Source: Garcia nutans (Eukaryota > Streptophyta > Magnoliopsida > Malpighiales > Euphorbiaceae). From it: a stretch of 64,000 nt of DNA. The DNA is taken from NCBI GenBank assembly GCA_947685225.1, contig CANTUV010000002.1, forward strand, positions 5,828,001 through 5,892,000, given 5' to 3'. The notes below the pieces were generated by a model. The model was not told the origin of the DNA. It was given only the letters and a program-made list of their open reading frames with translations, and did no database searches. Below, piece by piece: positions 31,238 through 43,288 of this stretch. The position numbers were made by a program, and so were the translations under genes. Position 1 is the first letter of the stretch. Each line of letters starts with the position of its first letter.

Positions 31238-34019
31238 TGTAACACCCCTTCCCGACCTACATATGTAAGCTGAGTAGAGGCGCCACACTAACCTAATGTT
31301 GCTACCAATTTTACTTAGTCAAATTTTAGTTCCGATTTTTACAAAATTTTTGCCATAGTTTCGCCTAAAAATTGAGTCCCAAGTGTCGACAAAACCGGTT
31401 TTTTTCTTATTTTTAAAAACATTTTACACAAACCAATGCAAACAAAATCATTCTCAGTACACTCCCAATAAATCCCCCTTGTAACCTCAACTACAACCTG
31501 CAAAAAGGATTTACACTTCTAGTACAACATAAAATAAAGGTTTTGTGACAACCCCCATATTTAAATATTACACAGCGGAAGTTATAAAATATTTACATAT
31601 TTACAAATTCATATACATCAAAACTCAAGTTTTACAACACATAAAATTTATACATGATTGGCAAGTCTGCTCTGATCTTTAAGCTCCCAAAATGGATTCT
31701 TCCAGGTCTACTCTCACTAGGTCTTGATGAACTCTCGGGTTCAACTCTATCCACTCTATTACCTGCGCGATTAAACACTATTGCGCTAAGCCAACGGCTT
31801 AGTAAGATAAAACATGCTAATAGTATGCTTTAATGCAATACAATGCCACATATGCTATTGATAAGATCAACATTATAAATATAAAGTTAACACATAATTA
31901 TGCATTTCACAAATCATAGTCATATGAGCATACCACATTTCAACATCTTTCCACATTCAACATTACTCAACAACCAACATCTTATTTCATTAACTCATAA
32001 CATTATTTAGGACATTCATATAACCTTGACACCTATGGGCCCAACAAGTATTTAATACGATATTCAGAGTTCAGAGTTACTGCTTTGGTTCATAGTCACA
32101 ATTCTCATAGTGTAACAGACCCAGTCTCTTGGACCATCAACTCAACACATTTGAGGAGATCCTCAACCCGGCAAGACTGTTACAAATCATATATTTCATA
32201 TTCACAATTCTCATAGTGTAACAGACCCAGTCTCTTGGACCATCAACTCAACACATTTGAGGAGATCCTCAACATGGAAAGACTGTTACCTTTCATCATT
32301 TCTTAGGCATGCCACCCAAATCCAGAACTCTGAAACTGAATAACATATTAAACAAACAATTCATTTATTATATACTTACCATTTCCATTCTCAAATTCTC
32401 ATCACATTTAGGCAAACATGCATTCTTTCTTTCAATTACATCATCTTAGCCAATAACAATGGCTTCACATTTCATTTCACAATATAACATCTCATTATTC
32501 AAGTATATATATATATCTCATCTATGATCACATTATATCTCACATAGCATCATTCATAAATATCAACATTTCATTCCACATTACTCATGAAACACATTAC
32601 CATTCACAATGCACAACATAACATTGTTCAATCTCAACAATGCAATTAGGGCAAAGAACAATTGATTATAACATTCATTGATTCAAGTGTGTTTAAAGTG
32701 TTTAGGGTTAGGTTTAAGGACCAACCTACCTTTGGAAAACCAAAGCAATGCAAGAAGAACAAAGAATTAAAACCCTAACCATAAATAGTACATTCTGGTT
32801 TTAAACTCCATTTTATCCTTATTTTGAAAAATTGTATAAAATAATCTACTTGACTAAAAATTCTAAAATTTTTACAGAATTTAGTTTTGTATCTTAAAAT
32901 CATCCCTTTAAAATTTCAGATCAAACTGAATACAAAATCTTGGTCAAATAGTTCACCTAACCAGACTGCCCCAATTGCCCTGCATCCTGGCAGCAGTTCT
33001 GAACTTTGTGAATTCCATAAATCAAATTCAATCAACGTGATTCCAAATTATTTTTCTCAAATACTAGACTCACTAAGCAACAACATATCCAAAATTCGAT
33101 TGGATATGATTTTTCTACATTTTATTAAAAATCACGAAATATAGCTGTCCCAGTTAAGGTACCTGCTGGAACAGGTCTAATGAAAATAATCTTTCTAAAC
33201 TCATAACCATTCCAAAATCGAATCAACATATTTTTCAGTCATTCTAGACTCATAGAGGCACAACATATCAAAAATTCACTTCAAGAACATTTTTCTAAAA
33301 TTAATTAAAAATCATACAAGTCACAGCCTTTACTAATCCTAAAACAGAAACAATTTCACTAAACACCAATCTTACTCTTCCATCACCAACACCAACCCAA
33401 CTTCTCATCTATCAAGCAAAATCAATACTTACAATCATACCATAAGCAACTTAATCATACCACTTCAAAATAATTGAAGAAATTAGAGAAAAGATCTTAC
33501 CTTAGTTAAAAACTTCTTAAATCAACACTTGAACACTTAATCTTTCTTCAATTTAAGCTTGAAATCATCAAAACCATCACTTGTCTCTTTCTTTCTCTTT
33601 GGCTATGGAGGGCCGGCCATCAACAAGAAGAAGAAGAAGAAATGATGAAGAAAACACAAGTCAAACCTTCTTTAAATATCCACCATATGATTTTATCCAA
33701 GCAATTACCAAAGTGCCCTTATTCACATAATTATCTTTTTGTCTTATATGTGCCCAATTAAGTAATTTACCAATCTCAAATAAATATCTTCTCTTGCATT
33801 GACCAAGCCTTTTGACCACTTTATATGTCATATATATTAACATATACACAACATATAAATTTGTCTCTAAACCCTATTTCTTCCCAAAATACATATACAT
33901 ATACTTTCTCTTCTCAATTTCTTTTCTCTTACAATTTAACACATATATTCAATCCAATATATAACAATAACAACAACAACAATATGAAAAACTTCTAGGG
34001 CATAAATGAGGATATTACA
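31238..34019 (-). repeat. LTR of A, left copy
   Basis: Plus strand starts TGTAACACCCCTTCCCGACC and ends GAGGATATTACA. The first 308 bp are not in LTR B. At 31546 a second start-like block, TGACAACCCCCATATTT, opens the part that is B-like (ATTACACAGCGGAAGTTATA, GATTGGCAAGTC, GCGCGATTAAACACTAT, GGCTTAGTAAGAT). A 107-bp tandem duplication begins at 32097 and 32204. CAA repeats precede the end. The left flank is CATTC. Confidence 0.93.
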
Positions 34020-35939
34020 ATTCTCTCCCTCTAAAAAGAAAATTTCGTCCTCGAAATTACCTGATATCAACTCTGAAACAACTGCGGATACTGTTCTCGC
34101 ATGGATTGTTCACTTTCCCAAGTTGCTTCTTCTTTTCCATGATTTTTCCACAAAATCTTCACCAATGGCACTCTCTTGTTTCTCAACTCTTTCACTTCCC
34201 GTGCCAAGATAGCAACTGGTTCCTCTTCAAATGTCAAGTCTGGGCTCACTTCAATAGATTCAAATGGCAACACATGAGATGGATCCGACCTATATCTCCT
34301 CAACATAGAAACATGGAATACATTATGAATACGATCCAACTCAGGTGGCAAAGCAAGTCGATACGCCACTGGCCCAACTCTTTCTAACACTTCATACGGC
34401 CCAATGAAACGAGGACTCAATTTTCCTTTCCGACCGAACCTCAAAATCTTCTTCCAAGGAGACACTTTCAAAAATACCTTATCTCCAACATCAAACTCTA
34501 TATCTCTCCTCTTCAGATCTGCATAAGACTTCTGTCGGTCTGAAGCTGCTTTTAACCTGCCTCAAATTAACTTTACTTTTTCTTCAGTTTCTTGAATCAA
34601 ATCAGGACCAACCAACTTATTATCTCCAAGCTCATTCCAACAAAGAGGTGTCCTACACCGTCTGCCATACAATGCTTCAAACGGTGCCATACCAATGCTG
34701 GATTGGTGACTGTTGTTGTAAGCAAACTCCACAAGAGGTAAAAACCTATCCCAACTTCCAGAGAAATCGATGACACAGCTTCTCAACATGTCCTCAATAA
34801 TCTGTATCACCCTCTCTGACTGTCCATCCGTCTGTGGATGAAAAGCAGTGCTGAAGTGCAGTCGAGAACCTAAAGCACTATGCAAACTCTTCCAAAATCT
34901 GGAAGTAAACCTGGGATCTCGATCAGACACTAAAGAAGTTGGAACACCATGCAGTTTCACAATCTCATGGATATACAGCTCAGCCAATCTCTCCAAAGAG
35001 TAATCCATTCGAACCGGAAGGAAATGAGCTGTTTTAGTCAATCTATCCACAATCACCCATATAGCATCATGCTTCTTTTGTGTCAATGGCAAACCAGACA
35101 CAAAATCCATTGTCACTCTTTCCCACTTCCATTCTGGCACTAACAATGGTTGAAGCAACCCGGTTGGAACTTGATGCTCTGCTTTAACCTTCTGACAAGT
35201 GAGACATTTCGACACAAAATCTGCAATGTCTCTCTTCAAACCAATCCACCAATAATGCTGTCTCAAATCATGATACATCTTCGTATTACCCGGATGCATA
35301 GCAAACATTGACTGATGAGCTTCTTCTAAAATGACTCTTTTCAAATCAGCATCATCGGGTACACACAATCGGTTCTTAAACCAGAGACTCCCATCATCTT
35401 TCACAACAAAATCTCTAGTCTTCCCATTCTGACAATCTGAAATAATCTTCTGAATTTTCTTATCAGCCAATTGAGCCTCTTTGATCTGATCCAACAAAAT
35501 CAGCTTCAATTGCAACTGTGACAATAATGCACCATCAACACAAGGTACAAAACTGGCATGCAATGCTCTCAACTCAACAAGCAACGAGAGCGAGTAAACT
35601 GTTAAACCAGCTAAAGACTTCCGACTCAAGGCATCAGCAACAACATTTGCTTTACCTGGATGATAGTCAATCAAGCAATCGTAGTCTTTAATCAATTCTA
35701 ACCATCTCCTCTGACGAAGATTGAGTTCTTTCTGGACACCCAAATACTTCAAACTCTTGTGATCAGTGTAGATGAAACATTTCTCCCCAAACAGATAGTG
35801 GCGCCAAATCTTCAATGCAAACACAATGGCAGCCAATTCCAAATCATGGGTTGGATAGTTAAGCTCATGCGGTTTCAACTGTCGAGATGCATAAGCTATA
35901 ACTTTACCTTCTTGCATCAATACACACCCCAAACCTCTA
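34020..35939 (-). pseudogene. pol: A pol: RNase H end, integrase and chromodomain
   Basis: Minus-strand frame entering from B's insertion site (RGLGCVLMQEGKVIAYASRQ, the RNase H, then TDHKSLKYLG). The integrase has the HHCC module (MHPGNTKMYHDLRQHYWW, CLTCQKV), DFVSGLP, SLVSDRDPRFTSRFW and TDGQSERVIQIIEDML. A TGA at 34562-34564 breaks it where B has CGA. The frame resumes to a GPY/F module and a chromodomain (LVKILWKNHGKEEATWESEQ) ending at 34067. The purine tract AGAGGGAGAGAAT (minus strand) lies at the left LTR border. Apart from the nonsense change it is almost the same as B. Confidence 0.9.
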
Positions 35940-38438
35940 TGTAACACCCCCATATTCAATGCACACACACTACAACCACAACAATGTAGCATAAGTGCAC
36001 CAAACATAGGGATGCTACGGTTTCCTTAACATTCAAAACATTTTAAAACTTGATACCATATCCATATCATTATATCTTATGTACAAAATAGATCATTTAC
36101 TTATAAAACAAAACATATTAGTTATCTATATATATATATACAGTTATATATTACACAGCGGAAGTTATAAAATATGTATATATATGAAAACATTTGAATA
36201 CATATTTACTATTATACATATATTTACATTATCAACAAAACTTTACACAATATAAAAGATTTATACATGATTGGCAAGTCAGCTCTGATCTTTAAGCTCC
36301 CAAAATCAACTCTTCAATGTCTACTCTCACTCGGTCTCGAAGAGCTCTCGGGTTCGATTCTATCAGTTCTATCACCTGCGCGATTAAACACTATCACGCT
36401 AAGCCAAGGCTTAGTAAGATAAAACATGCAATAGACATGCTTAAATGCTATACAATGCCAATTCTAATTTATCATACATGTAACAACATAAATGCAAAGC
36501 TAACAACATACTTTTACATTTCATAACCTAACATACATATATGTATTTCAGAATTCAACATCTTTGCATATATTTTATTAGTTAATCATTTAATCATTCA
36601 TGAACAACACTAAGCAAAGACAAGCATGGGCCCAAGACACACTAATATGCCATTCAATTTTCAGAGTTAATGCTTTGGTTTTGTTATCACATTTATCAAT
36701 ATCAATATCATATACCCAACTAGGCTTCAAGGATTAAGTTCAACCAAGCTTCAAGGGGAGCAAAGCATGCTAAGCATCAACCCAACTTGGCTTCAAGAAC
36801 TAACCCAACCTAGCTTCAAGGGTTGTAACATCTCAATTAGGCTTCAAGGATTCAATCCAACCTAACTTCAAGAGATTGTTACACTCATTAGGCATGCCAC
36901 CAACAACAAAATCTGAAAATGGAATAACACATTAGCCACACAATTCATTTAGATTTCATTTTCAATTCTCATTATCATTTAGGCAAACATGCCTCATTTA
37001 TCTCCATTAAATCACCTTAGCCAATAACAATGGCTCCACATTTCATTTCACAATATAACACTTCATTATTCAAGTGTATATTTATCTCACATGACATCAT
37101 TCATAAATATTAACATTTCATTCCACATTACTCATAAAACACATTACCATTCAAAGTGCATAACATAACATTGTTAATTCTCAACAATGCAATTAGGGCA
37201 ATACACAATTGACATGATTCATAGCTTTAGGACCATCCACATTCATTTGATTAGATCATTCTTGTGTTTGAAACATGTTTATAATGTTCATGTTTAAGTT
37301 TAGGAACAATGGAACTTTTGAAGAATTTAAACCATGCAAAGAGAACCAAGAAATCAAACAATGTTCAAATCATTTGAAGGGCACGCCCAACTCACTTGAT
37401 TGACACGCCCAACCAGCTTGAGTGACACGCCCGTGTCCTTAAAAAGAAAAGAGGCAGTAGCTAATTCAAACAATTGACACGCCCACTCCCCTAAGGGACA
37501 CGCCCACTCCCCTAAATTGATTTTGGCCGTGTCACCAAATCACAAAACCTTAACTAAAACCAACCCTTTCTCAATTGCACTCAAACACAATATTCATTAT
37601 ATAACATATTTCACATGAACATAATCAATGTTCTAAACACATATTCATCACAAGAACTACTTCACCACACATTAATATCACAATTAAACACATATTAACT
37701 CAAAACCCTAAAATCAACATCCTTCTCCATCCATCCAAATCAACAACCATCATTTCCAACAACAACCTTCAATTAAACTCATAACTTAAAATCAATTTAA
37801 CACTTGAAAACACAACCAACACATCTCAAATCCACCAAATCACAAAATCATCAAACCCTACTTTACTTCCAACACAACTTCCAAATAAGTAAAGAAAACA
37901 AGAAAATACTTACTTGAAAAGAAGAAATTCCACAAATCCTTTGTCAAAACCTTGGATTGCTTCATCAACTTGCTTCTTGCCTCAAGAACACTTCTCTTTT
38001 CCTTTTGCTAATGGAGAGCCGGCCACTTCATGAAGAAAGAAGACAATGATCAAGATACAAAGTCAAATTTTGCTTTTAATCTCCACCAAGTGTTCTTATC
38101 CAAGCAATTACTAAAACACCCTCAATCATATAACTAACCTTTGTCTCATATAAGTCCTTACATGTAATTTCATTAACAACCAAAAATATCTTCTTCCACT
38201 TAACCATCACCTTGACTCTTCATTTGACCACTTTATATGTTATATATATCATCATATACACAACATATACATTTGTCTCTAAACCCTAATTCTTCCCCCA
38301 AAACACATTTGCACAAGCATTCACTTTCCAATTTCTTTTCTTATCCCATCATATACATTCAATCCAATTTAACAATAACAACAACAACAACAACAACAAC
38401 ATAATCAAAACTTCTAAGCCACATATGAGGATATTACA
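35940..38438 (-). repeat. LTR of B, left copy
   Basis: Plus strand TGTAACACCCCCATATTC to GAGGATATTACA, 2499 bp. It contains a minisatellite of CAACYNRGCTTCAAGG-like units (36715-36880), a cluster of five GACACGCCC or GGCACGCCC motifs (37379-37510) plus a GGCCGTGTCACC copy, and (CAA)n near the end. Differences from the right LTR include a longer TA run, a CACGC versus CGCGC change near 36395, and scattered single bases. Confidence 0.94.
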
Positions 38439-38485
38439 ATTCTCCCCCTCTAAAAAGAAAATTTCGTCCTCGAAATTACCTGAAA
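38439..38485 (-). promoter_or_regulatory. Purine tract and pol 3' end of B
   Basis: On the minus strand the tract TTTTTAGAGGGGGAGAAT abuts the LTR border at 38438. It primes plus-strand DNA synthesis in LTR elements. The same tract borders A's left LTR with one change (34020) and the stub beyond A's right LTR without change (51520). Confidence 0.85.
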
Positions 38486-41400
38486 TTAACTCTGAAACAA
38501 CTGAGGATATTGCTCTCGCATCGTTTGCTCATTTTCCCAAGTTACTTCTTCTTTCCCATGGTTCTTCCAAAGAATCTTCACCAATGGCACTCTCTTGTTT
38601 CTCAAATCTTTCACATCACATGTCAAGATAGCAACTGGTTCCTCTTCAAAAGTCAAGTCTGGGTTCACTTCAATTGATTCAAATGGCAACACATGAGATG
38701 GATCCGACCTGTACCTCCTCAACATGGAAACATGGAATACATTATGAATACGATCCAACTCAGGTGGCAAAGCAAGTCGATAAGCAACTGGCCCAACTCT
38801 TTCTAACACTTCATACGGCCCAATGAAACGAGGACTCAATTTTCCCTTCCGACCGAACCTCAAAATCTTTTTCCAAGGAGACACTTTCAAAAATACCTTA
38901 TCTCCAACATCAAACTGAATGTCTCTCCTTTTCAGATCTGCATAAGACTTCTGTCGGTCTGAAGCTGCTTTTAACCTGCCTCGAATCAATTTTACTTTCT
39001 CTTCAGTTTCTTGAATCAAATCAGGACCAACCAACTTATTATCTCCAAGCTCATTCCAACAAAGAGGTGTCCTACACCGTCTGCCATACAATGCTTCAAA
39101 CGGTGCCATACCAATGCTGGATTGGTGACTGTTGTTGTAAGCAAACTCCACAAGAGGTAAAAACCTATCCCAACTTCCAGAGAAATCGATGACACAGCTT
39201 CTCAACATGTCCTCAATAATCTGTATCACCCTCTCTGACTGTCCATCCGTCTGTGGATGAAAAGCAGTGCTGAAGTGCAGTCGAGAACCTAAAGCACTAT
39301 GCAAACTCTTCCAAAATCTGGAAGTAAACCTGGGATCTCGATCAGACACTAAAGAAGTTGGAACACCATGCAGTTTCACAATCTCCTGGATATACAGCTC
39401 AGCCAATCTCTCCAAAGAGTAATCCATCCGCACCGGAAGGAAATGAGCTGTCTTAGTCAATCTATCCACAATCACCCAAATGGCATCATGTTTCCTTTGT
39501 GTCAATGGCAAACCAGACACAAAGTCCATTGTCACTCTTTCCCACTTCCATTCAGGCACTGACAACGGTTGAAGCAACCCGGTTGGAACTTGATGCTCTG
39601 CTTTAACTTTCTGACAAGTGAGACATTTCGATACAAACTCAGCAATGTCTCTCTTCAACCCAATCCACCAATAATGTTGTCTCAAATCATTATACATCTT
39701 CATATTACCCGGATGCATAGCAAACATCGACTGATGAGCTTCTTCCAAAATAACCCTTTTCAAATCAGCATCATCGGGTACACACAATCTGCTCTTGAAC
39801 CAGAGACTCCCATCATCTCTCATAACAAAATCTCTAGTCTTCCCAATCTTGCAATCTGAAATAATCTTCTGAATCTTCATATCAACCAACTGAGCCTCTT
39901 TGATCTGATCTAACAAAACTGGCTTCAATTGCAACTGTGCCAACAATGCACCATCATCACAAGGTACAAAACTGGCATGCAATGCTCTCAACTCAACAAG
40001 CAACGAGAGCGAGTAAACTGTTAAACCAGCTAAAGACTTCCGACTCAAAGCATCAGCAACAACATTTGCTTTACCTGGATGATAGTCAATTAAGCAGTCG
40101 TAGTCTTTAATCAATTCTAACCATCTCCTCTGACGAAGATTGAGTTCTTTCTGGACACCCAAATACTTCAAACTCTTGTGATCAGTGTAGATGAAACATT
40201 TTTCCCCAAATAAATAATGGCGCCAAATCTTTAATGCAAACGCAATGGCAGCCAATTCCAAATCATGGGTCGGATAGTTAAGCTCATGCGGTTTCAACTG
40301 TCGAGATGCATAAGCTATAACTTTCCCTTCCTGCATCAATACACATCCCAAACCTCTATGTGAAGCATCACTGTAGATCACATATGGTTTGCCTTCAACA
40401 GGTAAAGTTAAAACAGGCGCTTGAGTCAACATTTCTCTCAACTGCTCAAAGCTAGCCTGACACTGATCCGTCCACACAAATCTCAGCAATCTGGTGAGTG
40501 GAGTAGCTATCAAAGAAAACCCTTTCACAAACCGCCGGTAATAGCCTGCCAAACCCAGAAAACTTCTAATCTCTGTCACAGACTTGGGTGGACTCCAATT
40601 CAGAATAGCTTCAACTTTACTTGGATCAACTCTAATGCCTTCTGCTGAAACAATATGTCCGAGAAAAGCTACTTGATCCAACCAGAACTCACATTTCGAC
40701 AATTTGGCAAACAACTGCTTCTCTCTCAAAATCTGCAACACAATCCGCAGATGCATATCATGTTCCTCTTTATTCCGTGAATACACCAGAATGTCATCGA
40801 TGAAGACCACAACAAACTGATCCAGATAGGGCCTGAACACCCTATTCATCAAATCCATGAAAACTGCAGGTGCATTCGTCAGACCAAAAGGCATAACTAA
40901 AAATTCATAGTGCCCATACCTGGTCCTGAAAGCTGTCTTCGGAACATCTTCAGCTCTGACTCTCAGCTGATGGTACCCAGATCTCAGATCAATTTTGGAA
41001 AACACAGCTGCACCCTTCAACTGATCAAAGAGATCATCGATTCTAGGCAAAGGATATTTATTCTTAATGGTCACTTTGTTCAATTGCCTATAATCGATAC
41101 ATAACCTCATAGTACCATCTTTCTTCTTCACAAATAGCACAGGAGCTCCCCAAGGAGAAACACTGGGGCGAATAAATCCTTTGTCCAACAACTCCTGTAA
41201 CTGCACTTTTAACTCCCTCAATTCTGCTGGTGCCATTCTATAAGGAGTAATAGAGATAGGAGTGGTACCAGGTAACAATTCAATACCAAACTCCACCTCT
41301 CTCTCTGGAGGCAATCCAGGCAACTCCTCTGGAAACACATCAGGGAACTCAGCAACTGTGGCAATGCTATCAATGGGAGAACCCTTCACTCTAGTATCTA

Positions 41401-43126
41401 TCACATGAGCGAGATAGGCTTCACACCCCTTTCTAATCAACCTCCTGGCTGCAACAGCTGAAACAAATAAGGAGGCTAGCTGTTCCTGCTCATTAGATAC
41501 TATCACTTCTCTACCATCAACGGTTCTCAAAGAAACAATTTTCTTTTTACAATCCACCACAGCTCCATGTCGAGATAGCCAATCCATACCTAAGATCACA
41601 TCATATTCCTTAAATGGTATCTCAATCAAATCTCCAAAGAACTCCTCACCCTGCACCCTCACTACACTATCCCGGTGCACCTTACTCACAACCACACTAT
41701 GCCCTAACGGATTTGTCACCAACACATCAAATCCTAGGGACTCAGCATGCACATCAGATACAGGCAAGACAAATACACTAACATAAGAATGCGTGGAACC
41801 CGGATCAATCAAAGCAAGTACTGGAGTATTAAATAAAGAAAAAGTACCAGCTATGACTGCCGATGCATCTGGCTGCCTCTGCATAACATACATCCTCTGG
41901 GAAGAACCAACCTCCTCTGGTCTACCCTCTCTGGATGCAGCACCTCCTCTAGAACTGAACCCTGGCCTACCTCCTCGGCTGACACCTCTGCCTCCTCTAC
42001 CTCCTCTCACACTAGCTCGAGAAGCAGCAGAATCAACTGGCATCTGCTCTTGCCTCTCAGGGCAATCTCTCACAAAATGGTCTGGTGATCCACACCTGAA
42101 GCATACCCCTGCAACACCAGCCTTCCAACAAGGACCACCATGTGGCCTCCCACAATGGATGCAGATGGGAAGAGTGGATCTCCGAATCATCGGGGTCGGA
42201 GCACTTGCCACTGAAGCTGCAGGTCTAAATCTCTGCCTCTGGAACTGCACTGACCTACCTGCTGGTCTCTGGCTCCTACTACTCCGAGGAACAAAACTTC
42301 CTCTACCCCTCTTCGCAGAAGAAGACCCTGCCTCGAACTGGGGCCTTCTCACTCTAACCTCCTCTTCAGAAGCAGCTGTAACTATGGCCTGAGCTCTCTC
42401 TACACTCCTAGCTGCTGCAACTAGCTGGGAGAAATCCTGATACCTGGAGCCAGCCACATGAAAAATAATTGAGGGCCTCAATCCCTCCTCAAATCGCCGA
42501 CATCGATCAATCTCATCAGCAATAATACCCCCAGCATACTGACTCAGTCGAATAAACTCAACTTCATACTCAGTAACAGTCTTGCTGTCTTGTTTCAAGC
42601 TTAAGAACTCCATCTTCTTCATGTCCTTATACTCCCTAGGAGTATACTTCAACTCAAATTCCCTCAGAAAATCAGTGTAAGACAGTGTTGGAGGATCATC
42701 CATAGAGTGTGGCACTGTCTTCCACCAGTCATATGCGTCCTTCTGCAGTAATGACCTGGCATAATCAAACTTTTCCTCAGGGGTGGCTTGTAACTGAATA
42801 AAGATTCTCTGCACTTTGCCTAACCATTGTTCAGCCACTGCTGGATCAGTGGTTCCCATAAAATCTTCCGCCCCAAACTTCCTCAATTTATCATACTGTC
42901 TCATCTGAACCTGAGGCTGGGGTGGTGGTGGAGGTGGCTGTACTGGTGCTTGTCTCATTACTTCCATCATATGTCTAAACCAGGCTGGCGGAACCTCCTC
43001 TCCAGCTGGTCTACCCGACACCGAAGCAGGTGCCTCCTCAACACTATCAACCCTAGCTCCCTCGGCAGGAGCAATGCTCTCGACACTACCCTCAGCTGAC
43101 TGTCTTGAGTGAGGATCCATCAACAC
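38486..43126 (-). CDS. gag-pol: gag-pol-chromodomain polyprotein of chromovirus B
   Basis: An intact frame of 1546 codons encoding the complete retrotransposition machinery. The conserved start is probably the third codon (MDPHSRQS, 43120), as in A. Approximate residues: proline-rich N terminus (60-75), gag core (80-250, AEQWLGKVQRIFIQLQ, FDYARSLLQKDAYDWWKTVP), an extra CIHCGRPHGGPC cluster then zinc knuckle CFRCGSPDHFVRDC (about 345), aspartic protease with ALIDPGSTHSYVS (about 440, DPG in place of D-S/T-G), reverse transcriptase with LCIDYRQLNKVTIKNKYPLP and FIDD (about 775), RNase H (YSDASHR near 918, TDHKS near 982), integrase HHCC (near 1135) and D-D-E core (1199-1297), and a C-terminal chromodomain (1490-1546). 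Compared with A it lacks three residues after LTRLLR, before the RNase H. Single-frame gag-pol is normal for this lineage. Confidence 0.95.
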   Translation of the reverse strand: MLMDPHSRQSAEGSVESIAPAEGARVDSVEEAPASVSGRPAGEEVPPAWFRHMMEVMRQAPVQPPPPPPQPQVQMRQYDKLRKFGAEDFMGTTDPAVAEQWLGKVQRIFIQLQATPEEKFDYARSLLQKDAYDWWKTVPHSMDDPPTLSYTDFLREFELKYTPREYKDMKKMEFLSLKQDSKTVTEYEVEFIRLSQYAGGIIADEIDRCRRFEEGLRPSIIFHVAGSRYQDFSQLVAAARSVERAQAIVTAASEEEVRVRRPQFEAGSSSAKRGRGSFVPRSSRSQRPAGRSVQFQRQRFRPAASVASAPTPMIRRSTLPICIHCGRPHGGPCWKAGVAGVCFRCGSPDHFVRDCPERQEQMPVDSAASRASVRGGRGGRGVSRGGRPGFSSRGGAASREGRPEEVGSSQRMYVMQRQPDASAVIAGTFSLFNTPVLALIDPGSTHSYVSVFVLPVSDVHAESLGFDVLVTNPLGHSVVVSKVHRDSVVRVQGEEFFGDLIEIPFKEYDVILGMDWLSRHGAVVDCKKKIVSLRTVDGREVIVSNEQEQLASLFVSAVAARRLIRKGCEAYLAHVIDTRVKGSPIDSIATVAEFPDVFPEELPGLPPEREVEFGIELLPGTTPISITPYRMAPAELRELKVQLQELLDKGFIRPSVSPWGAPVLFVKKKDGTMRLCIDYRQLNKVTIKNKYPLPRIDDLFDQLKGAAVFSKIDLRSGYHQLRVRAEDVPKTAFRTRYGHYEFLVMPFGLTNAPAVFMDLMNRVFRPYLDQFVVVFIDDILVYSRNKEEHDMHLRIVLQILREKQLFAKLSKCEFWLDQVAFLGHIVSAEGIRVDPSKVEAILNWSPPKSVTEIRSFLGLAGYYRRFVKGFSLIATPLTRLLRFVWTDQCQASFEQLREMLTQAPVLTLPVEGKPYVIYSDASHRGLGCVLMQEGKVIAYASRQLKPHELNYPTHDLELAAIAFALKIWRHYLFGEKCFIYTDHKSLKYLGVQKELNLRQRRWLELIKDYDCLIDYHPGKANVVADALSRKSLAGLTVYSLSLLVELRALHASFVPCDDGALLAQLQLKPVLLDQIKEAQLVDMKIQKIISDCKIGKTRDFVMRDDGSLWFKSRLCVPDDADLKRVILEEAHQSMFAMHPGNMKMYNDLRQHYWWIGLKRDIAEFVSKCLTCQKVKAEHQVPTGLLQPLSVPEWKWERVTMDFVSGLPLTQRKHDAIWVIVDRLTKTAHFLPVRMDYSLERLAELYIQEIVKLHGVPTSLVSDRDPRFTSRFWKSLHSALGSRLHFSTAFHPQTDGQSERVIQIIEDMLRSCVIDFSGSWDRFLPLVEFAYNNSHQSSIGMAPFEALYGRRCRTPLCWNELGDNKLVGPDLIQETEEKVKLIRGRLKAASDRQKSYADLKRRDIQFDVGDKVFLKVSPWKKILRFGRKGKLSPRFIGPYEVLERVGPVAYRLALPPELDRIHNVFHVSMLRRYRSDPSHVLPFESIEVNPDLTFEEEPVAILTCDVKDLRNKRVPLVKILWKNHGKEEVTWENEQTMREQYPQLFQS

Positions 43127-43288
43127 CTAATACTGCAAACACAGCAGATTACATCTTATTAAAGATCAGGGACTGCCAATCTCAAACGTATATGTCATTC
43201 AAAACTCACTTTTTAAGTAAAAATATTCTTTTTATTACATTTTACCTAGGCTGAGAATCTCAAACCTAGGCTCTGATACCAAAACAAT
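43127..43288 (-). promoter_or_regulatory. Leader and methionine primer site of B
   Basis: Short leader between LTR and gag. The minus strand reads TGGTATCAGAGCCTAGG (43281 downward), complementary to initiator methionine tRNA, close to the LTR border at 43289. A has the same leader at 48591-48737. Confidence 0.92.

Noticed and set aside
32887..33144. 85-codon ORF repeated at 50387-50644
   Set aside because: Two identical ORFs, but they are the same place in the two recent LTRs of A, so identity reflects age, not selection.
41793..42392. 199-codon plus-strand ORF
   Set aside because: Lies exactly over the intact gag of B on the other strand. Composition (Leu/Pro/Ser-rich) is that of a shadow frame. 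The A copy has a shorter version in the same place.
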